Source of the DNA: Tetmemena sp. SeJ-2015
Taxonomy: Eukaryota; Ciliophora; Spirotrichea; Sporadotrichida; Oxytrichidae
Direction of reading: 5' to 3'
DNA: 64,000 nucleotides
NCBI GenBank assembly: GCA_027382625.1
Contig: JAJKFJ010021091.1
Coordinates: forward strand, 1 to 64,000
The notes beneath the pieces are model-generated. The model had not been told where the DNA came from. It ran no database searches and saw nothing but the letters and a program-made list of their open reading frames with translations. This document shows positions 33,461-46,659 of the stretch, piece after piece (position 1 is the stretch's first letter; every line of letters starts with the position of its first letter). A program made the translations under genes and the position numbers.

Positions 33461-36003
33461 ATGGATAATAATAACTTGCCGAACTTAATCTTATCCCCTC
33501 AATCTTAAGACAACTCTAATTTAAATGAGCAGATAACCTTCATAGACCAATCTAAAAGCCAGATAGTGAATATGCTGGATGGCACTGTCATGAAACTGAA
33601 TACAGATTTGGTACTAGTGGAAAGAGATGCTTTAAATAATGATAAGTATTCAAATAAGTTTGAAAAGGTATGCCATTCTTTTTATTTTAACACCATTATA
33701 GATAGATCCTTTTGTTAAAAGTTTGCTAAACAATTTATCTGGGAAAATATTTATAAAGCTTCTATTAATGATTTAGTTGATGTTTTATCCAAAAAGAAGA
33801 GCGTATTCTTAGTCAATCTAATAAACCAACAAAGCAGCAATAAGAAAGATTAAAGAAATGGCTTCAGCTTTTAGAACTGTATAAATACTTTGCTTTATCA
33901 ATTTCACCATAGTAATGAAGAGAGATTTCGAGCAGCGTTTCTTTTACAAATTTATGGAAAGTGTTGAGCATATCAATATAAATGATACTTATTAATAATT
34001 TTCTTGATAGCTGTTAAACTCAGAGCTCTTCAAGAATGCAATGGAGGGAGCGATGACTGATGATGAGGATGATTCAAAGCAGCAAATTCAAAGACTGAGC
34101 ATAAGGATGAGTGTCAAAATTATTGATAACCAAAGTTTTGTAGACCTCGATAAGTTCAATGAAAGTAAAAGTTCAGACTCTCTGGTTGAGACTTATAAGA
34201 GTTTCTAAAATCGCACTAATGAGTTGGTTCATTAAAGAATTTATAATGTCTTTAAAAATTTCATCTGCATCAAAAGTACGAATCCATTTAGTAGAGATTC
34301 GCACAGGGCCAGAAAATAATGAGAGACAGAATTAGAAAGTAGAACATAAGTTTCATTTAATAGAGCAAGACTCACAGACAGCCTCCTTAAAAGAATTGCT
34401 TCAATAACATCTCAATACTAAAAATCGTAGTGATGAGTGGCCAAAAGAAAGTCTCTAAATTCTACAGCTTGTATATAGATGCACAAGCGCATATTGATTC
34501 AACCTATATGCAATAGCTTGAGCAGTAGTTTAGTAAAATAATTTTTAATTAAAATGATATTTTTGAGTTGGTGAATTCCTTTAATGAGTTTGCGCAAGTG
34601 TAAATAATCAACTCAGTGATGTCTCATGCACTAATTAAAATACTCAAGAATAAGCACATTAAGTCTTATGTGATGGTTGATGCGGAGATTTAGCAGACAG
34701 AGAAGAGCAGGAAATAATTCAATAAGATTTTTCAGATATGTTCCCGCATTTTCTCCTCACAAAAAAATAATAAAATTTAGATATGCTATTTTTACAATTC
34801 TGTGAGAAGACTGTTGATGAAAACTAAAAGTTCGCTTTGCTATCCAAATATCTTCCAGCATTTCAAGTCCATCATATTCCAACAATAGAAACGGATAATT
34901 TCAGAACAGTTCCTAAATCATAAGACGAATTGTTAATGAAAATGTAAAAGCAAATCTCTGTTCAAAGAGTGCTGTATGTGATTTCTAATACAAGCAGAAA
35001 TGGAGATTACTATGAGCAGAAAGACTGCTTTTCATTTCAGTCTTTTGAGAATCTGAAGTCTAGCCCTTAACTACAAAGTGAAATTCTAAGTAATGAGGAT
35101 GAGCGATAATTCAGCTCTGGATATAATTTTGAATAGAAGAGCAGATAAGGAAATCGATCTGCTCTATATCATTAGTAGTTCTCCATTCTTCCCCTAACTG
35201 CAGCAGTTATAGGAGAACCCTCTTATCAGCAAGTACTAACAACGAAGGGAGCTAAATTAATCTTTGAAGCAGGAGTCCTTCACCTAGAAACTGCCTATTA
35301 AGATGAGCCTGATTGAATCGCACAACTAAAATGTACAGAGACTGCTTAACAGCTACAGGCATATGAGTGACTCTAAGAGAAGCAGATATGCTTAAAGCCT
35401 GAGAGACTTAAAGAAAAAAGGGTCAAGAGTAAATATAGAATAAAAACTCACCTCTCATTAATAGAAGCCATCCTACTACTCTCATATTCATCCAAGTAGG
35501 ATAAAGAAGGTGGAAGTATTGAGGGAAATACCTTAACTCCGAGAGACCTGAAAGTGGCAAGTCCCACATAGACACTTTTAAAAAGAAATATGGAGTCTAT
35601 GCTAATCAAGTCGAGGATATACACTGAGGAGTTTAGAGATAAGAGAGCGCAGAAAATAAACCTATCCTCTTAGAGATTATCACCGATACAGTCTAATCAT
35701 AACATAAAAGGGCAACAGCCAAAACATCAAACAACTGTCAGTAGTCCACTGAGAGATACAAATCTTAAAATTCACTAACCAAACCTGAAAAGAACCTTCA
35801 AGAGAGCAATATAAACGAAGCAATAAGAAAGCTTTCAAGCGAGGAGACATCTGCAATTTAAAAACTCAAGGATGCAAGAGCTGCAAGGAAGAATACTTAT
35901 ATCGAGACCCCTCTCAATACAAAAACTCAAATTTAGGCACCCCAATTTTGAAGCTGAACAGCATTAAAAACGAATTGTACGATTTTCAGATCTTGAAAAC
36001 TGA
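33461..36003 (+). CDS. Unidentified Ser/Lys-rich protein
   Basis: It probably starts at ATG 33461 (MDNNNLPNLILSPQSQ) with an intron at about 33669-33701, and ends at TGA 36001-36003. The frame changes several times between 33700 and 35000, so IESs or slips remain unresolved there. The C-terminal 300 residues are basic and Ser/Gln-rich (RLLNSYRHMSDSKRSRYA). I do not recognise it. Confidence 0.4.
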
Positions 36004-36611
36004 GCTCTCTTATTATATAACTAATTTTAATTTTAAATCTCTTCAAAGAACTAGGCGGCCATAAATGCTTTTGACTCGTAAATGTAGTTCTATTAGCAAA
36101 ATAACAAGGTAGACCAAGAAATCAGAATAGGAGGACGCACAGCAGTTCGGAATTAATTGGCTTACTCTATAAGAAAAATCTATCCTCTAATAAAATAATA
36201 GACGCTGGAAAATTATAAATCCTGTGAATATAAGAACATTTTAAATGCTTGTTTCTAATATTACCAAACTGGCTATCAAAGATTAAATTTGCCGACTAGC
36301 TCTCATTCAAGATTTAAATTGCCCTTTAAATTTTCTCCTTTAATAAAGTGAAGTTCCCATGGCTATAGAATTCACAAACAACTCGAAACCTATAACATTA
36401 ATTAGTATAGTCTCTCTTTTATTTTTAACCAGGCCTTCCAAAGCAGAAGAATCATTTTGGAATTAATTCCAATTTTATAAATTTTAAGAAGAAAGAAAAG
36501 TAGAATTAAAGCGTGTTCTTCATTTAGGTTATTTTAAGATCGATTTTAGTTTTAAAAGGCTATCTTTAAATTATTCGACTTTACAAGTTTGTAAACATTT
36601 ATAAAAGAGAG
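36004..36611. other. AT-rich spacer
   Basis: No supported gene or motif was found between the stop of the upstream unknown gene and the MCM9 start. Confidence 0.5.
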
Positions 36612-39600
36612 ATGGCAGACACGGACTTGCCAGACGATCCAGATCTGTCGTCTTAGCTAGGGGACGATAGATTTGACAATAGCGATATGGAGTCTATACT
36701 TGGGAGGGATGAATACTCCCAAGTTGGTTCTCCCTAATCCTCCTACTCACAGAGGAAGCCTAATCAAAGATTCTAAGTAAGTTAAGCCAAAGCAAAGTTC
36801 ATTCACTTATTAGGAAGATAGAGGGGGCGATGATTTGCCGAGTTGAAACAACTAAAGGCTTCTCTTGAGATTAAGAAGAGCAGCTGCTCTTGATGAAGCA
36901 GCAATAAGAAGCTCTCCTAATGAAAGAGCTTATGATAAATCTATGCAAGTTCATAGAGTCTAAATACGAACACGAGATCAAGGCAATCATAACCAATAAG
37001 GAGACAAATTAGCACTTCGAAGTTGATGTTGAGTAAGATTAACACACTCGATCCTTATCATCCTTTTTTAGCTTGCTTGACTTTCTTTATCACTTTCCAA
37101 GTGAAGCCTCACAGTTTCATAAATACCCCAAGGAAACTCTGAAATTTCTCAAGAAGATCTTCTTCATGGTGCAGTAGAAACTTATTCAGCAAGAGGATGA
37201 AAAGTTAAGCAGTTTCTATTCCCCAAGAAGCATCTAGATATTAGATTCATTAACGTGCCACCTCTTAAAGAGATATACCTGGATACCATTAGGAATCTAA
37301 GGTAGTACCACGTGAGCAAGTTTATGGTAATCCAAGGCACAGTCATTAGAACTTCAAATGTCAAGAACAGAGAGACTAAGAAGGATTTCGCTTGCAAGAA
37401 TTGTGGAAAAATTTACAGAGCGTCTTCTGACATCTACGAGTATACGAGATTTCTACTACCACCGATCTGTGGAGGAGAGGTTGAGAAAAAGCCTAATCCC
37501 TTCTTTAATATGATGATGAGCATGAGGCGGAGAAAGATGGCAGAATCAGGGTAAAATCCGGGTCCTATGATGCCTGGAATGACAATCGGCTAGTGTAATG
37601 GAAGGAACTTCATCCCATAAACGGTACTGCACAGTTCAAAGACTACTAGGAAATTAAGATACAAGAGGTCTATAAGACATTGAAGCCAGGAGTCATTCCA
37701 AGATCCACTATTGTTATCCTAGAGGTAATTTCAAATTTTACTTAAGCTAATTCTAGGATGATTTGGTAGATAGAGCAAGCCTGGTGATGATGTCATGATA
37801 AGTGGCATCTTTATTCAAAGGTGGAGAGCCCCTTTTAATAGAACAGAGAGACCTGAGATAGAAGTGGCTTTCCTAGCTAATTAGGTTATCCAACTCAATA
37901 AGAGAGACTTCAAGAAGGAAATAAACAAGCAAGTGTATAATGATATCTAGAAGTTTTGGAAGGAGCACGAGGGAAAGTAAGTATACTTACCATTCTTAAT
38001 TCTACTATAGTCCAATCGAAGGAAAGAATAAGATCATTGAGAGTATTTGTCCTCACATCTATGAAAGATATCCTGAGAAGTTAGGTGTCCTCCTTTCTGT
38101 AATAGGTGGAGTTCAGAAATAGAATGAGAATGATCCAAGGATCAGAGGTTAAATCCATATGCTGATGATTGGAGAGCCTGGCACAGGAAAATCTCAGCTA
38201 CTTAGTTTTGCTTCTAAAATATCTATGAGGTCTGTCATGACCACTGGAATAGGTACTACATCTGCAGGTCTGACAGTCGCCTTATTCAAGGATGGAAATG
38301 AATATCAACTCGAGGCAGGAGCTTTAGTGCTTGCTGATTTTGGAGTCTGCTGTATAGATGAGTTCTCTTTGATTAGACCTGAGGATAGAGGAGCTATCCA
38401 TGAGGCTATGGAGCAACAAACTATCAGTATAGCAAAGGGAGGTATAACTTGCAAAATTAACAGTAGAGCTACTATCATAGCAGCAACTAATCCAAGCAAG
38501 ACTTAAAAGTGGAATAATCGATATGACAATAACCAAAACACGGGAATAGCTACATCTCTTCTCAGTAGATTCGATATGGTCTTCATTTTAGTGGACGAGT
38601 CAATAACGGAATAAGATTTGGCACAGGCTAATTTTATTATGGGGAGAATTTATTTAGTCAACTTAAATGAACTGACGATAAATCTTAAACCCTATTTAAT
38701 TTTAAGCTCTCTTTGGTAAATTCCCTTTGTATAATTAATTCTATTTTAGTCTAGAAGAGATGAGGATGATGACCCTTTTGCCCAAATTTGGCCTATAGAT
38801 AAACTCTCAAAATACATTGTCTATGTTCAGAAGTATATCGACCCAGTCTGTACTGTCAAAGCCGAAATGATTTTGCAAGCTTATTTCCAGTATTTGAGAA
38901 ACCTAACAACTCTGGGTAAAGATAGAAAGACCGTCAGAATGTTGGAGTCACTTGATCCGTCTCTCAGAGGCACACGCTAGGTTAATGAATAAGAACGACA
39001 TAGATATATTTGACGCCATATGTGTTATTATCCTGATGGAGCATTGTGTGAGCACAGGCCTCTACTAAGAAATCCCTCCAGTTATAATGAGCAGGCAGAT
39101 TTATGAAAAAGCTAAATACGATACTCTTATAAGACTCGGCCTAGAGTTGACTTACTTTGATGATGAATTTGACTAGATGCTGCTGAGTAGCCAGAAAGAG
39201 CAAGGCCTAATAACATGGGCGATGAAACGCCTTTAACATGATGGAGACCTATTATCAAGTAGGAGCCGATAAGACAGACTACACTTCAGTTTCAAGAAAA
39301 GACAGAACTCATTCCCGATCTGGCCAAAGTGTTAAGTCTGAGGTTGCAGAAGAGACTATGGTAGTTATAAACTCGCAAGAGTCAGAAGATGAAGTTATCG
39401 CTACTTAAAATGAGCCTGCTTAATCAAGAGTTAAGAAGGAGACGAAGACAGAGTTCGATGCTTAAGCGTAATATGATACTGACCACGATGACGATGTTCA
39501 AAGTCAAACTAGCGAATATTCTTAGGCTCAAAACACTAATCAGCAGTTACCATAGCTTGATTTTAACTTCTAAAAGAAAGCAGATAAGAGCCAAAATGAT

Positions 39601-39835
39601 GTGAGGATGAGTCAGTAGGCTATTGCAGAGAAATTAAAATCCAAGTTTAACTTTAAGAATCTTGGTAGACTCTCAGAGTGCAAGCAAGCTTCAAAAAAGA
39701 AGCTTCAATCAGACACCACAAGCTAAGTATTAGGAATCCTAAGACTCTTAAATTGAATAATAAAGTTAGTTTGATGATTAAGAAGATGATTAGATTCAAT
39801 TAGAGGGAACAGTGACTGATTACGAAATGGATTGA
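36612..39835 (+). CDS. MCM9: MCM9-like DNA helicase
   Basis: It starts at ATG 36612 and ends at TGA 39833-39835. The N-terminal domain reads [17 protein letters not shown] with a CKNCG zinc-finger half; [19 protein letters not shown] leads to the AAA+ core. There the Walker A is [11 protein letters not shown], followed by [15 protein letters not shown], the Walker [27 protein letters not shown] and the arginine-finger region [19 protein letters not shown] closes the ATPase. The pattern fits MCM9 better than MCM2-7. MCM9 works with MCM8 in homologous recombination. The tail after 39240 is acidic and Gln-rich. Introns lie at 37725-37756 and 37977-38010, an IES at 38645-38752, and one-base slips occur near 37210, 37615 and 38965. 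Confidence 0.87.
38645..38752 (+). other. IES, pointer AGAA
   Basis: AGAA at 38645-38648 and 38753-38756; excision of 108 bases joins NFIMGR to [12 protein letters not shown] after the MCM9 arginine finger. Confidence 0.75.
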
Positions 39836-39851
39836 TTAACTAATTGCTTAT

Positions 39852-40419
39852 TCAATTCAATGATAAATTATTCTTTGCAACTATTGGCTTAGATTATTTG
39901 GAAGCAGATTTAGGTCTTTTCTTAAGATGAGGAGGTAAGAAAGCTGATTATAAGCTTTTCTTCTTCTTTTATGCTTGCTTTGATTTCACTTTCTGCTTTG
40001 AAGTATTCAAGTGGAATTCACTCTAGAACAATTATGGATGATCTAACTTGAATGAGAGCTAAAATATTCTAAAAATCTTTAGGCAAATTTAACCTTCCTA
40101 TCAAAGTTCATCTTGAGAGCTGCATTAGAATATAGATGCTAGATATCTGCATTCTTGCTATTTTCACCACTCAAGGATTTTTGAAAAAGCATTTGATCAT
40201 TCTCCTTGAGACTAGATTCATCATCAACTATGCTGCTCCCAGAATATCTTTAAACTAGTTAAACAACATGAAGCTATTATCTTACAGATTATTATTGTGC
40301 ATGAATGGATTTCTTTGCTGATAATCATCGAGAGTGCGATCTTCACCGCCAAAGTATAGCTCATCAAAGGCTGAGGAAGCGCTGAAGCCCAGCTGACAAT
40401 TTTCTTCATATTTGAGCAT
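39852..40419 (-). CDS. Small unidentified basic protein
   Basis: It starts at ATG 40417-40419 (MLKYEENCQLGFSASSAFDE) and ends at TGA 39852-39854 after a Lys-rich tail (LKKRPKSASKQSKP). Two one-base slips, near 40215 and 40040, must be allowed. About 185 residues. Family unknown; the basic tail suggests nucleic-acid binding, as a guess only. It converges with MCM9. Confidence 0.45.
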
Positions 40420-40793
40420 TTTAAACTAGAGCTGTTGCTTTGTATAATTTAAATTTAATAAACTTTAGATAAAGGCAAAAGGAATAAAATTTTGCGATTC
40501 CTTTCTCAATTCCTTTAATTAATAAATTAGTTTAAGAATGGGATTGATGGACGATGCTTATATACTTTTAATTTTATTATTGCCAAATTATAATGAGTGA
40601 AGTCTCATCTTATCGAATTAGTTTCTGTAATAGCAAGATTAAATATGTTAAATAACTATCTAAATCTCCACAAATGCAAGTTAAATCCTCCTCAATTTTA
40701 AGAAAGAGTAGCCTAAGAACCTTTGCTCAAGTGAAGATAGTTTGAAGTGATGAGTTAATTAGTTCATTGAATTTAACTCATCGTGCTCGCATC

Positions 40794-41060
40794 TCAATAG
40801 TCAATGCCGAGTAGATTGACTCTGAGAGCTCTTGATTGATTAAGAGCAGGGTTGAGGAAAACTTGATTTCTGAGGCAGAGGGCAAAGTGCTTGAAGTTCT
40901 CGTGCTCTGAGTCATTAGTCTCAACTGGGTAGTCGAATTCTTTGGCGCACTGTGAGATGGAGTCCTTGAGATTTCTTCTCTTCATTGATCCAAAGTCGTC
41001 ATAGTCCTTGGCTAGTTTTTTCTGATCCATTTCCAGGAATGCTTTCACTTGCTCAACCAT
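40794..41060 (-). CDS. Small unidentified protein (88 residues)
   Basis: One uninterrupted frame from ATG 41058-41060 (MVEQVKAFLEMDQKKLAKD) to TGA. It is largely helical and charged, with two Cys. I do not recognise it. It may be a complete small gene or one segment of a larger one. Confidence 0.45.
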   Translation of the reverse strand: MVEQVKAFLEMDQKKLAKDYDDFGSMKRRNLKDSISQCAKEFDYPVETNDSEHENFKHFALCLRNQVFLNPALNQSRALRVNLLGIDY

Positions 41061-41150
41061 TTCTAAGAATTATTAATTTATTATTATTGCTTTCACCTTA
41101 GCAAGTCACTTGTTTCATTTCCCTTGAGATGATAAATCTATTTTGCAATT

Positions 41151-43244
41151 TTGGCAATAGTTGCATCAGACTGGAACTCAGACAGTCGTGCTCAAAAGTT
41201 CTTTGATGTAAATATAGACCCCAAAGCCAAAAGAGAGCATGAGAAAAGAGTTAACGTGAGTATTGGCAATCAGAGAATGCAGCAGGAAAGAGCGAACAAC
41301 ATAGTTGTGGACAAAATGTACGAGGAGGGGAAATTAGAGGTTGGCTTTCTGAAAGCAAATGGTTAAGTTGGCTCTAAATTCGAACTCTATCATGACATAG
41401 ACCACTTAGTGGAGAATTCAAAGCAAATCAATTATGCAGCCACTGGTTATTCGATTAAGAAGACTATAAAGAACGTTTCCCCACCTAAGAAGAGACTTGT
41501 TTCCGCCACTGCAGAGCTCAAAGATGCTATGAGAGGTGGTACTTAAGGCAGTAAGGACATCAATATAGCTCGAGCAGATGCCGAATATGATGTTAGGTAG
41601 ATGAAGTAAACACTTCCGTAGTCCTTAGGAGCTGGCTTTCAGTTTAAGAGTGGTGATTTTCTAGCCCAAGCAGGAGAAGGTGGATGTGAAAATGCAGCAT
41701 CTAATTTCCTAAACTCTCCTCTCTAAGGAGACTATGATCAAGGCTCTCGAAGATGAGCTCACTCAGGAAAGGGAGAGAAGGAAAGAAGTTACAGAGACTT
41801 TCAAGAAGTAGATGATTGACTTTCAGGAGGATAAAACTTTGATTTAAAGAATGCAGAGAGCCAATAACAGGATAGAGAGAATCTAAGGGGACTAAGCGTA
41901 GACTGAACTCAAAGAGGAGAAGAGATTAGAAGATGAGCTTGATCTGGTACCCACTAAAGACTCTAAGTCTACTCAAAGGACGCATCAATCTGCTAGAAGT
42001 AGCAAATCTCAGAGGGTTAAGAATCAATCCTACAACCCTGACAGAGTCAAATCTTCGATACCCAAAATTTAATTGCTCTCTTATCTGTTGATGATAATTT
42101 TATAAAAATAAGCAACACCAAAAAGAATCCCAGAGATGGGAAATTCCTGGATGATTTAAAGGAGTAAGAAGTAAAGAGAGCCATTCAATAAAAAGAGGAG
42201 GATAAAATTCAACAATAAGTTATACAGAAGCTCAAAGATACTCCAAACGAGCACCTTCACGAACTCTCAAATGAGGTGGCTCTCCTGAATAGAAAAGTTG
42301 AACCTCTGTTAAAGAGAGTAGAGCAAGCTGCCACGAACATTTACAACGCTTAGAAGTTTACTGCTAAGAGAGCTTTACCCGCAGGTATAGGGATGCTTTC
42401 GAAAATGAGTGGTCGTCTAATAAACTTCTACTCTGATGATTTAACTGAGTTACTCTTGAACGATTTCCTTCTCGAAACAGTAGTAGAATTATAAAAAATA
42501 GAGGGACAGGCTGTGAAGGAATACGGTAATAGCCAAGCGAAATAAGTTGCTGAGGATTTGCTTCACACCTTAGTTCAATACCAAAATGAAGAGGAAAATC
42601 TGAAGTACAAATACATTAAGGATAAAGAGCATAAGAGCTTGGACTCAGCTTACAATCTAAGTCAGCTTTAAAAATTCAATCAACCAAAGCCCATACAATT
42701 TAATCTTCAAGAGGATGAGAGCGAGCTAATCAATATCAGCAACCATGATGCGAAATCTTCAAATGTCACAGGCTCAAAAGGCTTAAAGGTTTAGCCAGTG
42801 TCTTATGCCAATCCTTTTATGCAATCTAAGTCTCTGATTGATCCGTTCTCTAAGAACACTATTACTTCAGCTTAGTCTCAATCATTTAATATGATGACTA
42901 GGCTAGATAAATCTCCAAACTAGAGCTAAAAACTCTCTCCTTCCAAGGATCCTCATCAAAGTGGTATCTCTTATCACGGGCATCCAGAGTTCAATCAGCC
43001 TATGAATTATAGGTACAGAATCGAGATGAAGGAGGATTAATTAAATAACATAGCACTTTACAAGGAGAAGTATGAGCGATTCCTTAAGACCAATAACAAC
43101 ACTGCTAACAAAGATGTTTGGAAGATATATGATCATATCGCAGCTGATATATTCCACGAAGTTTATTCTCAAGCACTCAAGCAAGTTTCCAAAGACATGG
43201 AGGAGTATATCGAGGGTGTTATTGAAGACGAGTTTTAAATTTGA
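41151..43244 (+). CDS. Coiled-coil protein, possibly Moonraker-like
   Basis: The stop is TGA 43242-43244. The 5' end is unresolved: the frame is open from about 41120, and the first in-frame ATG is near 41276, so an upstream exon or MDS may be missing. The N-terminal third is basic, the middle is coiled coil (ALEDELTQERERRKEVTE), and the C-terminal part has RVEQAATNIYNAQKF and LTELLLNDFLLETVVELQKI, a pattern that recalls the centriolar-satellite protein Moonraker/KIAA0753. That assignment is tentative. A CT dinucleotide duplication at about 42091 and slips near 41735 disturb the frame. Confidence 0.45.
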
Positions 43245-43259
43245 TTAAATATTTTGTTA

Positions 43260-44420
43260 TTAAGATGTAACTAAATTAATCCTTATGAGATAGGTAGAAT
43301 TAAATTGCAAAAAATAAATTAATCTGCTTCAAGTTTTCCTTGTTAGATTGAGAATTAAGTGTCAATCTTTTGTTTGAGGTGGAGCTGTTTGAGCAATTCG
43401 AAAGCGTGCCTAGGATTTGATTATAATTTATTAGCTGATTTTAGTATTGAGAAGTTTAGTCGTCGAGTGAGTATTTGAAGAGATCTTCCTCTTCCTCCAA
43501 AGAAAGTCTTGAGTCATATCTCTTTCCAGTGCCCCAAGTCCCATCTCACTCATGATACCAGCACTGCTTAATTGTATATTACCCTCGCTTAGGGTTGAGT
43601 TTTAACCATGAGCTATGCCTCTAACCACATTTATAGAACTTGACTAGCTAGATTAGGCTTGGGATTGAGCTTTCAAGTGCTTGATTTTATTAACAGAAGC
43701 ACTTTAATCCTAATTTAGCTCAATCTCTTGAAGTGTATTAGGATTTGCAAGTTGTATCCTACTAGACAAAGGTATTTGACTGCTTTGTCATTGAATTCAA
43801 TATTTGAACTGATTCTATCTCTACATGAGTTGATTGCGGACTATGCTCTGCTTTATGAGTTCAATTTATTGGAGAAGCATTTCCTAAGTCAATTGATGAT
43901 TCTGTATTATATCTGGCTATGAGCTCATATTCTCGTTCCCCTTCACTTCTTTTAATTTGCATGACTTCTAGTCCCTCCTTACTTTCGATCAGAGGATTGC
44001 TTTCTTGCTAGTTTAAATTATCGATGTTGTTGTCTTTGGCAGGCTTTTGGAAATTAATTCTATTTTAAAAGACTTGCTACTACTTATTCAAATTTAAGGG
44101 AAAATCGTTGCTCTAGCTGTTTTAATGAAGACTGAGGCGTGGGCCAGAAGAGTTTAACTGTATTTGATCTGAGATGGATTCCCTTTGCTGAGAAAAAAAT
44201 ATTTAAATTTGAAAGAAATAAGTTCTGATTTTAAAGAACCAATGCTCATCTAAAGTCCTACGATTAGGTAGAGGGTGAGGAATTTAAATTAACTTTGCTA
44301 AAATTGAGCACATGATCTCTTTGAATGGTATCATCTCTGACCTCAATAAAATCTAGTTTCTTATCCACATATTCATCGTAATTAAGCTTTCTGCTCCGGC
44401 ATCTCAAATATTGGACCAAT
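43260..44420 (-). CDS. Unidentified protein with Cys/Trp-rich segment and an in-frame TGA
   Basis: The frame covers RKLNYDEYVDKKLDFIEVRD near the right end, an Asn/Gln-rich middle, a Cys/Trp-rich segment (KFYKCGQRHSSWLKLNP, TIKQCWYHE) and then DGTWGTGKRYDSRLSLEEEE. A TGA at 43546-43548 sits between the last two pieces in one continuous frame. Both ends are unresolved. It overlaps or nearly meets the convergent gene ending at 43244. An intron or IES lies near 44180-44270. Family not recognised. Confidence 0.4.
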
Positions 44421-44481
44421 AAAGAATATAATAATAAAAACTATGAATTTATACCGAAACTCTACTTATTCAAAACATGCC

Positions 44482-46566
44482 TCAAAATTTATTTTTTCTC
44501 AAGGTCTAAATTATATATTATTTATTATATAACCCACTATTTTTAACGTCTTATGAATCTGAAGGAGGAGTCACTTTGTTAAAGTTCAATTTATCCCTCA
44601 ACTCCTTCTATATGTTAGAGAAATAAGCCACTCTATTCTCATCTCCTTGAATTTATCTGTAAGGAATTATTTGAGAAGAGTTTATTTACTATTCTCTCTT
44701 ATCTAAAGATCCAGCTACTCTTTCTTCTATTTCTTAATTAATTCTCTCTTTCTTGTTTGAGAGGTTATACTTACTCTGAATAAACATGTTAAGTTTCTCT
44801 CTAATCAAGCTATCCTTATCCTTAACTAGCTTTTACTTATTTTATTTTCCACCTCCTAGGTACTTAGGTAATCTATTTTCCTTCTTCTTGGGTAATTTCA
44901 AGCCCTCATGCATTTAAAGCTTCATAGTCGTGTTTTTATTGATTTTTTGTGCGGAATTTTAGTTGCTGCTCATAAATAACGGCTTGCAGGAGGATCCTTT
45001 AGGAGTTATTCGAGGTACCATGCGATCCAAGGAGATTCTATTAGACTCCATTAAGTTTTACTATCTTTTTTGCAGCAGAGCCTGGCCATCTTAATAGAGT
45101 CTTAAACCTGCATTTACATCAGTGGATTTCTCTTTGCAGTCACTTCTTTAGAGTCTCTCCATAATTTTCACAGTACCAGGACATAGCTGGATAGTTTACT
45201 TGTTCTTGACCTCTTTCTCCTCTTCCACTCTCTTTTTCTCAATCGATTCTTGTATTTTGAGGTTCTTATTTTTCTACCACTCTATTAAATCCTCAACGTG
45301 GCGTTCAAGGCTTTGCGACCTCTTTTCTATTTTGGGAGTGAATCTGTCTGTTAAGTTTCTAAGATCATGTCTTTCACAAAGTTACTACGTCTACTTCCTC
45401 TAGCTCAAACTATCATTCTCTCTATCTTTGAAATTAAAAAATTAAAAAATAAAATATCATCTTTCTGATTGGACTAACAGCGATCAGCACTTCTTGCTTG
45501 TCTCTCTTTGACAATCAACTTTTGTTTCTTGATGTTGTCTTAAAATTGAACTGAGGGTCTCTTCTTCAAAAGTGATAGCTCCCTCTCCCGTTGTTGATTC
45601 CGCATCTTCTCTATCTTAGAGACAGTCTGGTGATGTCTCTCCTCCAAGTACTACTTGTGATTCAAAATTACCTTCTAAGGGAAATGCACTCTCGACTAAA
45701 TTGGAGTGTTCTATTAAATTTGAGGATGAGGTTTCTGAGTCGACTAATGCTGCAGCTACTTCTGCTATTACTATGATTAATTTTCTTCCCTAATGTAATA
45801 TTTTTCGGGTTCTCTGCTCTAATTTAAAGCCTAAAACTGAGAATCTGCCTCCATGAGTGCTTGATAACCCCTCACTAGAGGAGTCTAAACTGAACTACTC
45901 TCATAAGAAGCTCTTGCTATAAATAAAAGATAAACACAAATCGGTAATAAACTTACATTGAGACAGCCTTTGAAGAGAAATATTTTCTGGATCCATATCC
46001 CCTCTGGTTGAGAAATTCAGTTGCTTCTGATTATTCTGGGAATGCACGAGCTGTTGCGACAGAAGGCTAATTACTTGTTGTTAGCTTTTAAGTTACTCCT
46101 CAAAGAGCTTTTATTAGTTAGCAAGTACAGTCTCGTGCTGCTTCATTTAATGCAATAGTAGGGTTTAGAGGCTACCTTCTTGGCTTGGTTGAGGCTATAA
46201 GGCTGAGTATCTGATTTAGTGCACTGGAGAGATGGGAGTAAGAAGAGGTGTCATGAGTTAATTTGGTGGCAATTGCAATTGCTGAAAATGGCTTGGCCCC
46301 ATAGCATTCATATCTTTTAATAATATTTTAATCCAAGTATTAAACTTATAAAGATTGAAGTGCTAAGGAGTGCTCATACCTTGGTTTTATTGGTACAAAT
46401 GGTTTTAAAGTAGTTATAGTTGCTTTTGAAAGCTTAAAGAACCAGTTGATAGATCAGTGTCTAAACTTTGATTCGCAAATTAAGGGCCTGAATACGATGA
46501 AGAATGAGTGTGGCACTATTGTAGTGGCCGCTTTGCGTGCATTTGCAAGTCATTATTGCTGAACAT
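44482..46566 (-). CDS. Coiled-coil protein, unidentified
   Basis: It starts at ATG 46564-46566 (MFSNNDLQMHAKRPLQQC) and ends at TGA 44482-44484. Introns at 46314-46379 and 45917-45956 and an IES at 45424-45458 are removed. The N-terminus is Gln/Pro-rich; the remainder (about 400 residues) is highly charged helix with repeated Lys/Glu runs, including RSQSLERHVEDLIEWQKNKN and RLYQDGQALLQKR. Such proteins are common in ciliate cytoskeletons, but no family is assigned. One slip remains near 45690. It is divergently spaced from PUS1 by under 100 bases. Confidence 0.55.
45424..45458 (-). other. IES, pointer AAAGAT
   Basis: ATCTTT on the plus strand at 45424-45429 and 45459-45464; excision of 35 AT-only-like bases joins SNQKD to RENDSLS. 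Confidence 0.75.
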
Positions 46567-46659
46567 TTTATTCAATTTGTATTTTAACAATTTATTTTTT
46601 AACTGAAACTATCCTCTCTCTCATATGCTGAAAACAACTTAATAGGTTTCAACTTATCA

